Made by a program: the position numbers and the translations under genes
Notes under the pieces: model-generated
What the model was told of the DNA's origin: nothing
The model's database searches: none
Seen by the model: the letters and a program-made list of their open reading frames with translations, nothing else
Assembly: GCA_041665165.1 (NCBI GenBank)
Contig: JBAYJJ010000030.1
Span: 1-15,975 of the forward strand
Length of the DNA stretch: 15,975 nucleotides
Source of the DNA: MWCR01 sp041665165
GTDB taxonomy: Bacteria; Patescibacteriota; Patescibacteriia; 2-12-FULL-60-25
Direction: 5' to 3'
Shown here: one piece after another, positions 6,017-13,650 of the stretch
How the letters are laid out: every line of letters starts with the position of its first letter
How positions within the stretch are numbered: position 1 is the stretch's first letter

Positions 6017-7151
6017 CTTCTGGATTCCCTTTTTCAAAGGAATGACAAACGAGGTTCATCACCTCATCCACCTCATGCTTTTTCAAAATCTGTTCGCGAA
6101 TTTCATTCTGCGCTGGTTGTTGCAAGGTTGATGTGATTCCTTTGGCCAGCGCAGCAACGTCTCCTGGCGGGACGATTGTGCCATAGCCCTCTAGCATTTC
6201 GCGCACGCCGCCCACGTCTGTGGCTAAAATACGCGTATCAGCGGCAATGGCTTCCAGCAAAACCGTGGGCTGGTTTTCCATGACTAAAGACGGAAGAACA
6301 ACTAAATTGGCTTCGCGCATTTTAATCATAACTTGTTCATTTGTCTGTTCGCCTAAATATTTAATGCTTGCATCTGGATTGTTTTTGATTTCAGTTTCCA
6401 GCAGACCTGACCCTATGGTAATCAATTTTCCAGGCTTAGGGCTGAGCGACATCCAAGCATCCAATAAAACTTTCACGCCTTTGTCATGGCTCAAACGCCC
6501 AACATATAAAATCTGCGGCTCGCCAGAAATCTGCGCATCAGCAAAACCATCTGGCATTTGCACAGGGTTTGGAATCACTTTGCAATCTGAATTAGCAAAC
6601 AAATCATATTGTTTATGCATTTCCAGCAACCAGTTTGATGGCGAGATGACGATATCTGGTGATCCTAAGGCTTTTTTACGGCGCTTTGCCCAGAATTTGC
6701 GCCACATTGAAGGGCCTGTGCCATCAAACATCATTTGGCCAGACGGCTCAAAAGCCTGGACATCATGCAAAACATGCATCCACTTTACGCCAGCAGCTTT
6801 TAGCAAACGCGGCGTGCCCCAGCCGCAGCCCGTGAGATTGTGCGAAATCAAAACATCTGGATTCCATTTACGGATCTGGTCAACAGCATCCAAGTTAGGC
6901 GCTGAATCTTCCAAGTGGAACCACAAGCGCGCTAACACTGATTTTTTCCCCAAGTCAGCGAACGGGACTGTGGTGCGCGGCTTGAAAGTTTTGACCTCGA
7001 GTTCTGCCCCAGATTCTGGAAACGGAGCAACTGTCCAAACTTTTACTTCATGGCCATGGTTAGCCAGCCAATGCGCTTGGATGTGCGCTATGCGACCTGC
7101 GCCGCCGCGCGCGAGCGGTGGAAAAGCATTGGTTAAGATGGCGATCCGCAT
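6012..7151 (-). CDS. Glycosyltransferase family 4 (GT-B fold), last gene of the glycan run
   Basis: 379-residue retaining glycosyltransferase, probably adding a sugar to a lipid-linked surface glycan at the cytoplasmic face. It has the N-terminal donor/acceptor loop FPPLARGGAGR (10-20), the SPSNWL segment (170-175) typical of the domain linker, YVGRLSHDKG (216-225) opening the nucleotide-sugar domain, and an E-x7-E motif (E292 to E300, ENQPTVLLE). The start MRIAILTNAFPP at 7151 is chosen over an in-frame start at 7196 because the core begins there; it overlaps the upstream GT4 gene by 19 nt, suggesting coupling. Donor and acceptor sugars cannot be predicted. Confidence 0.92.
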   Translation of the reverse strand: MRIAILTNAFPPLARGGAGRIAHIQAHWLANHGHEVKVWTVAPFPESGAELEVKTFKPRTTVPFADLGKKSVLARLWFHLEDSAPNLDAVDQIRKWNPDVLISHNLTGCGWGTPRLLKAAGVKWMHVLHDVQAFEPSGQMMFDGTGPSMWRKFWAKRRKKALGSPDIVISPSNWLLEMHKQYDLFANSDCKVIPNPVQMPDGFADAQISGEPQILYVGRLSHDKGVKVLLDAWMSLSPKPGKLITIGSGLLETEIKNNPDASIKYLGEQTNEQVMIKMREANLVVLPSLVMENQPTVLLEAIAADTRILATDVGGVREMLEGYGTIVPPGDVAALAKGITSTLQQPAQNEIREQILKKHEVDEVMNLVCHSFEKGNPEE

Positions 7152-8308
7152 AATTTTCTGTAATTTGAAAGTAAAATATCGCCGTGCTTTGACCAATCAT
7201 AATCCAAGGCCTTGGCGCGCGCAGCTTGCGCAAACTCTTGGCGCTTCTGATCATTATTCAGCATCTCACCCATGGCGCGCGATAAATCTTTGACGTCATT
7301 GGGCGTGACGAGCAGGCCCGCGTCTTTAGCGACTTCGCGCACGCCTGGCAAAGCGCTGGCGATTACCGGTATGCCGCAAGACATGGCCTCAAGCATGGCA
7401 ATGCCAAATGCTTCGGCCCCGCTCGTGCTTGGGAAAGCAAAAATATCCATACTGCGGAAGGCTGTAATCAGATCTTCATTGGATAATTTACCTGCGAAGC
7501 GTACACGATCAGCGATTCCAAGATCTGCAACCAGCCTTTCATACTCTGCACGGATGTTTCCGTCTCCCACGAGCAGAATATACGCTGAAGGATAGTCAAC
7601 CGCAGCTTTGAGCAACAAATCAATGCCTTTGAACCTGTGTGCGCGATCCATCACGCTGACTGTGCCGATCACTTTCGCGCCATCCGGTATCCCAAATTTC
7701 TTTTTGTCATCCTCGGGCTTGACCCGGGGATCCAGATTCTGGATTCCCCCGATGTCCATCGGTGGAATGACACTAAGGGGGCTGAAGCGATCTGTTTCGA
7801 CGCCAAAAGGGAGTTCGTGCAGGCGCGGATCGTTTTGTTCAACCAAATAACCGAAAGACGAGGTGCGCGCATAATCCAAAGTAGAGACAAAAAGCAGATC
7901 AGCCGCATCAATTATTTCTTTTTGGAAATGTTGGCGATGAAAATCAAATGCCAGACCTGACAAGCCGTTAGCTTTGGCATCCATATGCAAGGTCATGACC
8001 AAGCGCTTGATCTTGCCTTGTTTTTTTAGCTTTGCGATCTTGCCGGCTGTTCCGTAAAACGGATAATGCAGATGGACAATGTCCGCATCTTCCACAAACT
8101 TTTCCAGACCTTTGATGATTGCGCCGTTTCCAAAACTGATTGCTGATGCGCGGATTACGTATTCAGCTGATTCTATGCCTGATTTTTTCGGCGCGACCAG
8201 CCAAGCTTCAGACCCGCGCTTACGCAAAAGCTTGACCTCCCAGTCTGCGGCCAGGCCCATTCCCCCGCCTTGAGGCGGAGCCACACAGCAAAAATGGACT
8301 ACTTTCAT
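7133..8308 (-). CDS. Glycosyltransferase family 4 with a 22-codon repeat insertion
   Basis: 391-residue GT-B glycosyltransferase, cytoplasmic or membrane-peripheral, acting in surface-glycan assembly. Visible are the N-terminal GGGMGLA loop (14-20), VHLHYPF (78-84), the linker motif GVETDRFSP (169-177), SVMDRAHRFKGID (218-230) at the start of the donor domain, VGDG (247-250) and E-x7-E (E299 to E307, EAFGIAMLE). Residues 180-201 do not fit the family and match exactly the 66-bp palindromic element at 7706-7771; removing them joins FSPLS to KKKFGIP, a normal linker. The insertion lies between the two Rossmann domains, so the enzyme may remain active. The ATG follows the upstream TAA by one base (TAATATG). 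Confidence 0.92.
   Translation of the reverse strand: MKVVHFCCVAPPQGGGMGLAADWEVKLLRKRGSEAWLVAPKKSGIESAEYVIRASAISFGNGAIIKGLEKFVEDADIVHLHYPFYGTAGKIAKLKKQGKIKRLVMTLHMDAKANGLSGLAFDFHRQHFQKEIIDAADLLFVSTLDYARTSSFGYLVEQNDPRLHELPFGVETDRFSPLSVIPPMDIGGIQNLDPRVKPEDDKKKFGIPDGAKVIGTVSVMDRAHRFKGIDLLLKAAVDYPSAYILLVGDGNIRAEYERLVADLGIADRVRFAGKLSNEDLITAFRSMDIFAFPSTSGAEAFGIAMLEAMSCGIPVIASALPGVREVAKDAGLLVTPNDVKDLSRAMGEMLNNDQKRQEFAQAARAKALDYDWSKHGDILLSNYRKLCGSPS
7706..7771. repeat. 66-bp palindromic element inserted in frame in a GT4 gene
   Basis: The element begins GTCATCC and ends GGAATGAC, so its ends are inverted copies of GTCAT. Inside are three small hairpins: CTCGGG/CCCGGG (loop 5, one G/T pair), ATCCAG/CTGGAT (loop 3) and CCGATG/CATCGG (loop 2). 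It is 66 bp and exactly aligned to codons 180-201 of the minus-strand GT4, encoding a Pro/Asp-rich peptide containing LDPRVKPEDD. This peptide resembles translated palindromic repeats known from Rickettsia and other bacteria (from memory, not searched). No target-site duplication is evident. Confidence 0.82.
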
Positions 8309-8309
8309 A

Positions 8310-9392
8310 TTACCAGCGGATGATTACGCCGTAGCTTACATACAGCGCATGCCAAAACGGATTGGCGATTTTTTCGGCCAAACCTGCTTTCAATTCCTGA
8401 TACTCGATCTTATAAGTGAACTTCTTCAGCATCATCCAATCCGGCACGCGTCGGATGGCGCGGATCTGGCGCCTGCCATTGATTATATACCTCCAGGTTG
8501 ATGGCTTTAAGAACCAGCAACTGGCCCTGAATTTTTCCTTAAGCCAGCCGCCTTTGACTGAAAATGCCCAGATAGCCATATCAGTCGCGAATATTGCCGG
8601 CAAAAGAACTATCACGGACGGCAATGAATAATTCTTCAACACGACCGCGATCCTGTTGCGTTCCATGAACTCCCATTTTTTGATTGAGCGCGAAAATTCA
8701 TAATGATGCCTGACAATGCTTTTTGGGGCCAACAGATTTTTCTGGCCTGAAAGCAAAACGCGCCAGCCAAAATCCAAATCTTCATGATAAGAATGCAGAG
8801 TCTCGTCCAACAACCCGATCTTCTCCAAAGTTTTGGTTGGGATCAAGACTCCAGCGCCAGATGCATAAGTTATTTCCTTGACCTCATGCGGCGCCTTGTC
8901 TATCGATACATTGTCGCCTCCGCAATAACCAAAACCTAAAAAGTGGAGTTCATTGCCCCATGAGTTCACTAAATTCGGATTTTGTCCGCGCACCAAAAGC
9001 GATTGGATGGAGCCAGCCTCTGGATGGGCTTGCGCGACCTTCACCACTTCATCCAAAGCATCAGGCATTATTTCAGTGTCAGGATTAAGCAAATAGACAT
9101 ATTGGCCAGCATTGCGCATGGACCAAATCATGGCCATGTTATTACCCCCGGCAAAACCTTTGTTCGCATGCGGTTCATGCACCATCATCTTGGGCAGAGC
9201 GGATGAGTACTTCTGCTCCAGCTTGCGCACAGCCTCCAGCGTGCCATCTCCGTCTTTGTTGATGACCACATGCAAGCGCCATTTGTCGCGCGGATACTGG
9301 AGCTTGGCCAAAGAAGCAAAAAGCGCGTCCATAAAACGCGCGTGTCCATATGAAACGATTATCAAATCAACAACAGGCACTGGCTCATCCAT
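8310..9392 (-). CDS. Glycosyltransferase family 2, rhamnosyltransferase-like
   Basis: 360-residue inverting GT-A glycosyltransferase. It opens VDLIIVSYGHARF (8-20), then carries NKGFAGGNN (77-85), the metal-binding-type NPDTE (103-107), a YASGAGVLIP segment (176-185), and HEDLDFGWR (203-211) with the ED base typical of WbbL/rhamnosyltransferase-like members. A hydrophobic stretch near 245-265 and a basic C-terminus suggest membrane association. ATG 9392 is preferred: it follows the DUF2304 stop by one base (TAATATG). An in-frame ATG at 9419 and an open frame to 9452 would overlap the DUF2304 gene. It is one base upstream of the next GT4 stop-start junction. The sugar is not predictable; rhamnose is only a family-level guess. 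Confidence 0.92.
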   Translation of the reverse strand: MDEPVPVVDLIIVSYGHARFMDALFASLAKLQYPRDKWRLHVVINKDGDGTLEAVRKLEQKYSSALPKMMVHEPHANKGFAGGNNMAMIWSMRNAGQYVYLLNPDTEIMPDALDEVVKVAQAHPEAGSIQSLLVRGQNPNLVNSWGNELHFLGFGYCGGDNVSIDKAPHEVKEITYASGAGVLIPTKTLEKIGLLDETLHSYHEDLDFGWRVLLSGQKNLLAPKSIVRHHYEFSRSIKKWEFMERNRIAVVLKNYSLPSVIVLLPAIFATDMAIWAFSVKGGWLKEKFRASCWFLKPSTWRYIINGRRQIRAIRRVPDWMMLKKFTYKIEYQELKAGLAEKIANPFWHALYVSYGVIIRW

Positions 9393-9393
9393 A

Positions 9394-9741
9394 TTAGGCT
9401 GATTTCCCGGGCTTGCCATCGTCCAGATCAGACAGCGTATCCTTGCGGACAATGTCAGTCAGTTTCTTTTCCAGTTTTTCGTAATTGATGAACAATTTGA
9501 AAATCAAATAAAACATGCAGGCCATGGCCAAGTACAGAACCAAGTCTGCACCGCGGCCTACGCCGACTAAGCTCGCCACATAATCAGTGGTCTTGGGGAT
9601 GAGCGTGACCACAGCGCCAGCTACCCACAAAAGCGTCCACAAGGCGGCTTCTCCCAAGGATATTACCTTTTCTTTGAAGCGCTTCCAGCTCAAAACAATG
9701 AAAGCCGCGAAGATGAGCACTAAAATGACTTGAATCAACAT
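9394..9741 (-). CDS. DUF2304 family small membrane protein
   Basis: 115 residues with hydrophobic segments at about 3-18, 33-48 and 65-85, the family's GVGRGADLVLYLA segment (62-74), and a cytoplasmic charged tail ending in a helix EKLEKKLTDIVRKDTL. DUF2304 proteins commonly lie next to DPM1-like GT2 enzymes in glycan loci and may anchor or assist them; the biochemical role is not established. Here the DPM1-like gene lies 12 bp upstream and the second GT2 one base downstream, so the three are probably co-translated. Family assignment rests on the GRGAD motif, length and context. Confidence 0.85.
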   Translation of the reverse strand: MLIQVILVLIFAAFIVLSWKRFKEKVISLGEAALWTLLWVAGAVVTLIPKTTDYVASLVGVGRGADLVLYLAMACMFYLIFKLFINYEKLEKKLTDIVRKDTLSDLDDGKPGKSA

Positions 9742-9753
9742 ATGAAATTCATC

Positions 9754-10434
9754 TTACCTTATAAATGCCCCCACAAACAACTGCCACACGATCTTAAGCG
9801 CATCCGTTGATTTCTGGCCTTTGCGCAGACTGTCTTGCGTATAGCGCACATGGACAGGGACTTCTACCCAGCGCAATTTTGAACGCGTGACCAAGCGCAA
9901 AATTTCCGATGCATGCGCCATCCTATCCTGGGAGAACGGAATTGATTCAGCTGCGCTCGCACTCATGGCGCGCATGCCAGATTGCGGATCAGTCATGTTT
10001 TTCGTGATGCCCAGCATGAGTGCATTAAAAAGCTTGATGCCCACCATGAGGAAGCGGCGCGCAAAAGGCATGCCCTCAGGTTCAATGCCCATGAAACGCG
10101 AACCAAACACAACATCTTCTTTGCCATCTACAATCGGTGCAATGAGCGCTGGAATATCCTCTGGATGATGCTGGCCATCTGCATCCAAGTGCACGATTAT
10201 GTCAGCGCCAAGCTTAAGAGCCGCTTCGGTACCTGTACGCAAAGCCGCGCCTTGCCCGCGGTTGATCTTATGGCGCAGGACCACGATTTTGTCCATCACA
10301 GCATCCTGAGCCGTGGCATCTGTTGACCCGTCGTCAACCACCACGATCTTGTTCAAATACGGCAAACAAGCGCTTAAAGTAGCGCCTATTCTGCCGGCTT
10401 CATTAAATGCCGGAACCACGCCTATTACATTCAT
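9754..10434 (-). CDS. DPM1-like glycosyltransferase family 2 (polyprenyl-phosphate sugar synthase type)
   Basis: 226-residue GT-A enzyme expected to move a hexose from a nucleotide sugar to polyprenyl phosphate. Motifs: VPAFNEAGRI (7-16), VVDDGSTD (32-39), NRGQGAALRTG (58-68), the metal-binding HLDADGQHHPED (82-93), GSRFMG (111-116) and SGMRAM (152-157). It has no C-terminal membrane segments, so it is the soluble DPM1 type rather than the GtrB type with two such segments. Partners fit: GtrA-family protein at 13194-13601, DUF2304 immediately downstream and a GT-C-like protein at 2946-5063 as a possible user of the product. ATG 10434 is preceded by a weak GAG-containing site. Sugar identity unknown. 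Confidence 0.92.
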   Translation of the reverse strand: MNVIGVVPAFNEAGRIGATLSACLPYLNKIVVVDDGSTDATAQDAVMDKIVVLRHKINRGQGAALRTGTEAALKLGADIIVHLDADGQHHPEDIPALIAPIVDGKEDVVFGSRFMGIEPEGMPFARRFLMVGIKLFNALMLGITKNMTDPQSGMRAMSASAAESIPFSQDRMAHASEILRLVTRSKLRWVEVPVHVRYTQDSLRKGQKSTDALKIVWQLFVGAFIR

Positions 10435-10468
10435 CCAGCTCTATTCTTAGCAAAAAAACCGGAAAATA

Positions 10469-11011
10469 TCAAGCTTTAGGAAACGGCCCCATGTGCACGA
10501 CCTCTTTTGCCTCAATTTTGGATAAAACTTTCTTTTTAGCCAAAATTTGCGTTAAACTATCAACCTTTACATCTTCTTTTCGAACCATGGCTACGGCATT
10601 GCCATAATTATTCCCTAGCTTTTCGTCTAAGTAGCTCTTGGTGACCATTGAAGCCTTAATCCCGCCAATTTCTGACTTCAAGCCCGCGACATCTTGCCTG
10701 ATTTCTGCAAAATTTTCCTCCACATGCGTAGCAAAAGAACCGACCGCGTCCAAGATATCTTGGACAGAAGTCCTCAGCTCTTCTGTTTCTTTCCCTGACT
10801 TTAAAAACCCTTGATGCATCTCCTTGCGTAAATCATCAGTTTCTTGTCTGGCATGCAAAAAACCTTCCTCGGTCTTTAAAAAACCTTGCCGCATTTCTTT
10901 GCGCAAATCATCTGTTTCTTGTCTAGATTGCAAGAAACCCTGACGCATTTCTTGCCTCAATTCGCTTAATTCTGAATTGCGCTTTTTTGGTGTTCTCTTC
11001 TCCATATGCAT
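10469..11011 (-). CDS. Hypothetical coiled-coil protein with internal repeats
   Basis: 180 residues, function unknown. Residues 15-115 are a heptad-like, highly charged coiled coil. The block RQETDDLRKEM occurs at 30-40 and 55-65, 25 residues apart, each followed by a QGFLK segment, and a diverged copy RQEMRQGFL begins at 19. The corresponding 75-nt DNA repeat is still recognisable, so the duplication is fairly recent or under conversion. The C-terminal 60 residues (KSYLDEKLGNNY onward) are a separate non-repeat region ending GPFPKA. No signal or membrane segment is present. ATG 11011 or 11005 may be used; neither has a Shine-Dalgarno. It lies in the glycan run with 34- and 109-bp gaps, so it may be a bystander. 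Confidence 0.72.
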   Translation of the reverse strand: MHMEKRTPKKRNSELSELRQEMRQGFLQSRQETDDLRKEMRQGFLKTEEGFLHARQETDDLRKEMHQGFLKSGKETEELRTSVQDILDAVGSFATHVEENFAEIRQDVAGLKSEIGGIKASMVTKSYLDEKLGNNYGNAVAMVRKEDVKVDSLTQILAKKKVLSKIEAKEVVHMGPFPKA

Positions 11012-11120
11012 TCATACTATCAACCAAATATCTGAATAGCAATTGTATTTCAACAAAGCCAAAATCTCTTGTTGTTCTGCTTCAGCAGGTCAAACTATCC
11101 ACATGCAACCTTATCCACCG
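11012..11120. other. 109-bp intergenic gap, no gene seen
   Basis: An AT-rich stretch between the SDR stop and the coiled-coil gene. It holds two near-matches to a DnaA box, CTATCCACA (11095-11103) and TTATCCACC (11111-11119), and several TTGAAA/TTGACC-like hexamers on the minus strand without convincing -10 partners. Confidence 0.4.
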
Positions 11121-12158
11121 TCAAATTTTTGGTTTAGTTGATCCGAACTCGCTCAGAACATTCTTATACGCCATGGTGTAATCAATGATTTTCTTCAAGC
11201 CCTCATCCAAAGACACGAGCGGCATCCAGCCCAACTTTTCCTTGACCTTGGTCAAATCCGGCAAACCCAAAGGCGTCATGAACAGCAATTGCGGCTGGAA
11301 CACGATCTTGCTGGTTGAACCTGTCATTTCCAATATGTGCTTGACTACTTCTACGATCGGCATGTCCAAATCGCTCCCGATGTTGACTGGCCCCATGTCG
11401 CCCTCAGTGGCCATGAGCTTTACGATCGCATCCACCACATCAGACACGTAACACAGCGATGTGGTAAAAGTCTCATCTCCAAAAATCTCAATATCCTTGT
11501 TATCCAACGCATTCACGATAAAGTCTGGCACCATTTCGCCTGAGAACAGCCTTTCGCGCGGGCCATAGGTCCTGAAGATGCGCGCGACTTTGACATCCAA
11601 ACCATGGACTTGCTGATACGTACGGCAAGCAGTCTCGGCAAAACGCTTGCCCTCGTCATAACAGGCGCGCTCTGAATTTACGTCCACGCTCCCAGTCTCG
11701 CTTTCTTTAAGTTGGTGGCCATCTTGCGGCCGTGGGCCGTAAATCGTTGACGTAGAGGTGAACAAAAACTTTGCGCGATACTTGACGGCCAAGTCCAGTG
11801 CATTGCGCATGCCCACGCTATTGGCTAACAGCGTCTGCATCCTGGTTTGCTCGAATTCTTTGGGGCTCATGGGGCAAGCCAAATGATAAATCTCTTGCAC
11901 GCCCTGGAATTTCATCTTAAACCTTTCCAGCTCTGGGAACTGCTCCGCATTGAACGGCAGGTTAATATCATGCCTGATGAATTCAAAATTCGGATTTTTG
12001 AGCAAAAAATCAATGTTGGTCAAGGTAGATGATATCAAATTGTCCAGACAGATTACCCTGGCTCCCTGCTGGAGCAATTGCTCGCACAGATGCGAACCAA
12101 TAAACCCGGCTCCGCCGGTGACAATGATGTTCTTTTTATCAAATACGGGTGTTGGCAT
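11121..12158 (-). CDS. UXS-like NAD-dependent epimerase/dehydratase (SDR), copy 1
   Basis: 345-residue extended SDR acting on a nucleotide sugar in the cytoplasm. The Rossmann motif GGAGFIG (15-21), the acidic NAD-ribose residue in CLDN (37-40), HLACPMSP (92-99), YDEGKR with Tyr167 and Lys171, and ARIFRTYGPR (192-201) closely follow UDP-glucuronate decarboxylases (UXS, ArnA C-terminal domain). The residues that UXS and ArnA use for decarboxylation are absent: the Glu after STS is Thr138, and the Arg before the PD motif is Gly298. It may be an epimerase, dehydratase or reductase of unknown product. About 18 extra residues lie near 66-86 compared with UXS, shared with the upstream paralog. ATG follows the paralog's TAA by one base (TAATATG). 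Confidence 0.9.
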   Translation of the reverse strand: MPTPVFDKKNIIVTGGAGFIGSHLCEQLLQQGARVICLDNLISSTLTNIDFLLKNPNFEFIRHDINLPFNAEQFPELERFKMKFQGVQEIYHLACPMSPKEFEQTRMQTLLANSVGMRNALDLAVKYRAKFLFTSTSTIYGPRPQDGHQLKESETGSVDVNSERACYDEGKRFAETACRTYQQVHGLDVKVARIFRTYGPRERLFSGEMVPDFIVNALDNKDIEIFGDETFTTSLCYVSDVVDAIVKLMATEGDMGPVNIGSDLDMPIVEVVKHILEMTGSTSKIVFQPQLLFMTPLGLPDLTKVKEKLGWMPLVSLDEGLKKIIDYTMAYKNVLSEFGSTKPKI

Positions 12159-12159
12159 A

Positions 12160-13170
12160 TTAGAATGAAACTAGTTTCCGATTAGAATTCGCGTAATCAA
12201 TCATCTCTTTCAACCCGTCCTCTAACCTTACCAGCGGCACCCAGCCCAGCAATTCCCTGGCGCGCGAAATGTCAGGCAAACCAGCATCAATATACTGGTG
12301 TACATGGGGCTCAAAGCGCACGCGCGAAGCAGAGTTGATGATGTTCATGATTTTTTGCGCCACGCTCACCAAGCGGATCTGCTGGTCTGAGCCAAGGTTC
12401 ACGACCGTGATCTCGATGGGCGATGACATCAGCCTGATCATGCCGTCCACGATATCAGCCACATTAGCCAAAGATGTATTCGTCTCCTCGTCGCCTGAAA
12501 TGACGATGTCTTTGCCTTCAAGCGCATTCAAAACAATGTCAGGGATGAGATTGCCGTCAAAAATCTTCATGCGCGGGCCATAGGTCCTGAAGATGCGCGC
12601 AATCTTTATGTCCAAGCCGTAAACTTCTGCATAGGTCTGGAGGATAGATTCGGAAAAGCGCTTGCCCTCGTCATATGCGCCGCGCGTGGTCAAATGATCC
12701 AACCTGCACTCGTCCGTTTCCTTGACCAATTTTTTATCCCCATGCCTATCGCCATACAAAACGCTAGAAGATGCATACAAAACTTTCGCGTGGTTCTCCA
12801 CGGCCAGATCCAAAACGTTCTTGACGCCGATCGAGTTGGTGAGCACGGTCGCAATCTTAAAATCATCAAAATGCTTTTTGGAAATCGGACAAGCCAAATG
12901 ATAGATCTCTTGGATGCCGTTGAACTTGACCTTGAACCTTTCCAGCTCGGAAAACCTGTTCAATTCAAAAGGCTGGGTAATGTCGTGGTTGATGAATTCA
13001 AAATTCGGCTCGCGCAGCAAATGGTCTATATTCGCCAGCGAGCTGGTGATGAAATTGTCCACGCAAATCACGTTTGCCTCTTTGACCAGGCGGTCGCATA
13101 AGTGCGAGCCGATAAAACCGGCGCCGCCAGTGACCAGCACATTCCTCTTTTCAAAATGATGCCCTCCCAT
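12160..13170 (-). CDS. UXS-like NAD-dependent epimerase/dehydratase (SDR), copy 2
   Basis: 336-residue paralog of the next gene, clearly related along its whole length. It has GGAGFIG (15-21), CVDNF (36-40), HLACPIS (91-97), AYDEGKR with Tyr166 and Lys170, and ARIFRTYGPR (191-200). As in the neighbour, the UXS/ArnA decarboxylation residues are replaced: the Glu position is Val137 and the Arg position is Gly297. The pair probably arose by tandem duplication and may catalyse successive steps or form a heteromer; both ideas are inference. The ATG at 13170 has no obvious ribosome site and lies 23 bp after the GtrA stop, so coupling from the GtrA transcript is likely. Confidence 0.9.
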   Translation of the reverse strand: MGGHHFEKRNVLVTGGAGFIGSHLCDRLVKEANVICVDNFITSSLANIDHLLREPNFEFINHDITQPFELNRFSELERFKVKFNGIQEIYHLACPISKKHFDDFKIATVLTNSIGVKNVLDLAVENHAKVLYASSSVLYGDRHGDKKLVKETDECRLDHLTTRGAYDEGKRFSESILQTYAEVYGLDIKIARIFRTYGPRMKIFDGNLIPDIVLNALEGKDIVISGDEETNTSLANVADIVDGMIRLMSSPIEITVVNLGSDQQIRLVSVAQKIMNIINSASRVRFEPHVHQYIDAGLPDISRARELLGWVPLVRLEDGLKEMIDYANSNRKLVSF

Positions 13171-13193
13171 ATTGGCATCATTATACAGAATTA

Positions 13194-13601
13194 TCAGCTT
13201 GCGGACAAAGGCTTGCTCCTGAAAGTGAAATAGCGGTGAGATAAGTAGGTTACGAACGGCACGCCAGCTCCGGCAATCACTATCACAAGCATGTCATAAA
13301 TATGCAGAACATCCTGGCCCAGCCAAAAGATTCCGGCATTCAGCACCAGGCCGCCCAAAAGCACGATCACATAACGCAAAGTTGAACCTGAATCTGTCTT
13401 TTGGTCCTTAAAGGTCCAAATCCGATGGCTCACGTAGTTCTGCTCAGCCGCGATGGCCAAGGCTAAAATGAAGGACGCTAATTTCTGCAAGTCCGTAAAA
13501 ACAAACCTGGTAAATACAAAATACAGCCCAGCTTGGATCAAAAAGGTGGTTCCACCAACAACGGCGAATTTGGCTAATTTCCAGAATTCTTCGCTATTCA
13601 T
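13194..13601 (-). CDS. GtrA-like family membrane protein (putative lipid-linked sugar flippase)
   Basis: 135 residues with four predicted membrane helices (about 10-30, 37-53, 74-94, 101-120) and the family features KFAVVGGTTFLIQ (11-23), NYVSHRIWTF (55-64) and the C-terminal SHRYFTF (122-128). GtrA proteins are thought to move polyprenyl-phosphate-linked sugars across the membrane. It likely works with the DPM1-like GT2 at 9754-10434. It is first in the run after the protease, separated from it by palindromic repeats. The ATG at 13601 has GAGG about 13 nt upstream, farther than ideal, and the context GCGCACATG also seen at other starts in the window. Confidence 0.9.
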   Translation of the reverse strand: MNSEEFWKLAKFAVVGGTTFLIQAGLYFVFTRFVFTDLQKLASFILALAIAAEQNYVSHRIWTFKDQKTDSGSTLRYVIVLLGGLVLNAGIFWLGQDVLHIYDMLVIVIAGAGVPFVTYLSHRYFTFRSKPLSAS

Positions 13602-13619
13602 GTGCGCTAACTTGCCTCA

Positions 13620-13647
13620 CTTTTACTAAAAACGCAAGTACTTTCAA
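13620..13647 (-). promoter_or_regulatory. Candidate promoter of the GtrA-led operon
   Basis: On the minus strand TTGAAA (13647-13642, 5 of 6) is followed after 16 nt by TAAAAG (13625-13620, 4 of 6). The -10 box is 18 nt from the GtrA ATG. It would place the start of the glycan operon just inside the repeat region. Moderate quality only. Confidence 0.35.
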
Positions 13648-13650
13648 TCC

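Noticed and set aside
7152..7196. 15-residue N-terminal extension of the second GT4
   Set aside because: The GT-B core starts at MRIAILTNAF; the extension only lengthens overlap with the upstream GT4.
6220..7293. Plus-strand open frame of 357 codons
   Set aside because: It lies opposite two GT4 genes with clear motifs and shows no protein family signature.
10840..10960. Direct DNA repeats as a mobile element
   Set aside because: They are in-frame coiled-coil codon repeats with no inverted ends.
11095..11119. Two near DnaA boxes, CTATCCACA and TTATCCACC
   Set aside because: Each has one mismatch, there are only two, and no dnaA, dnaN or AT-rich unwinding element is nearby; chance matches are likely.
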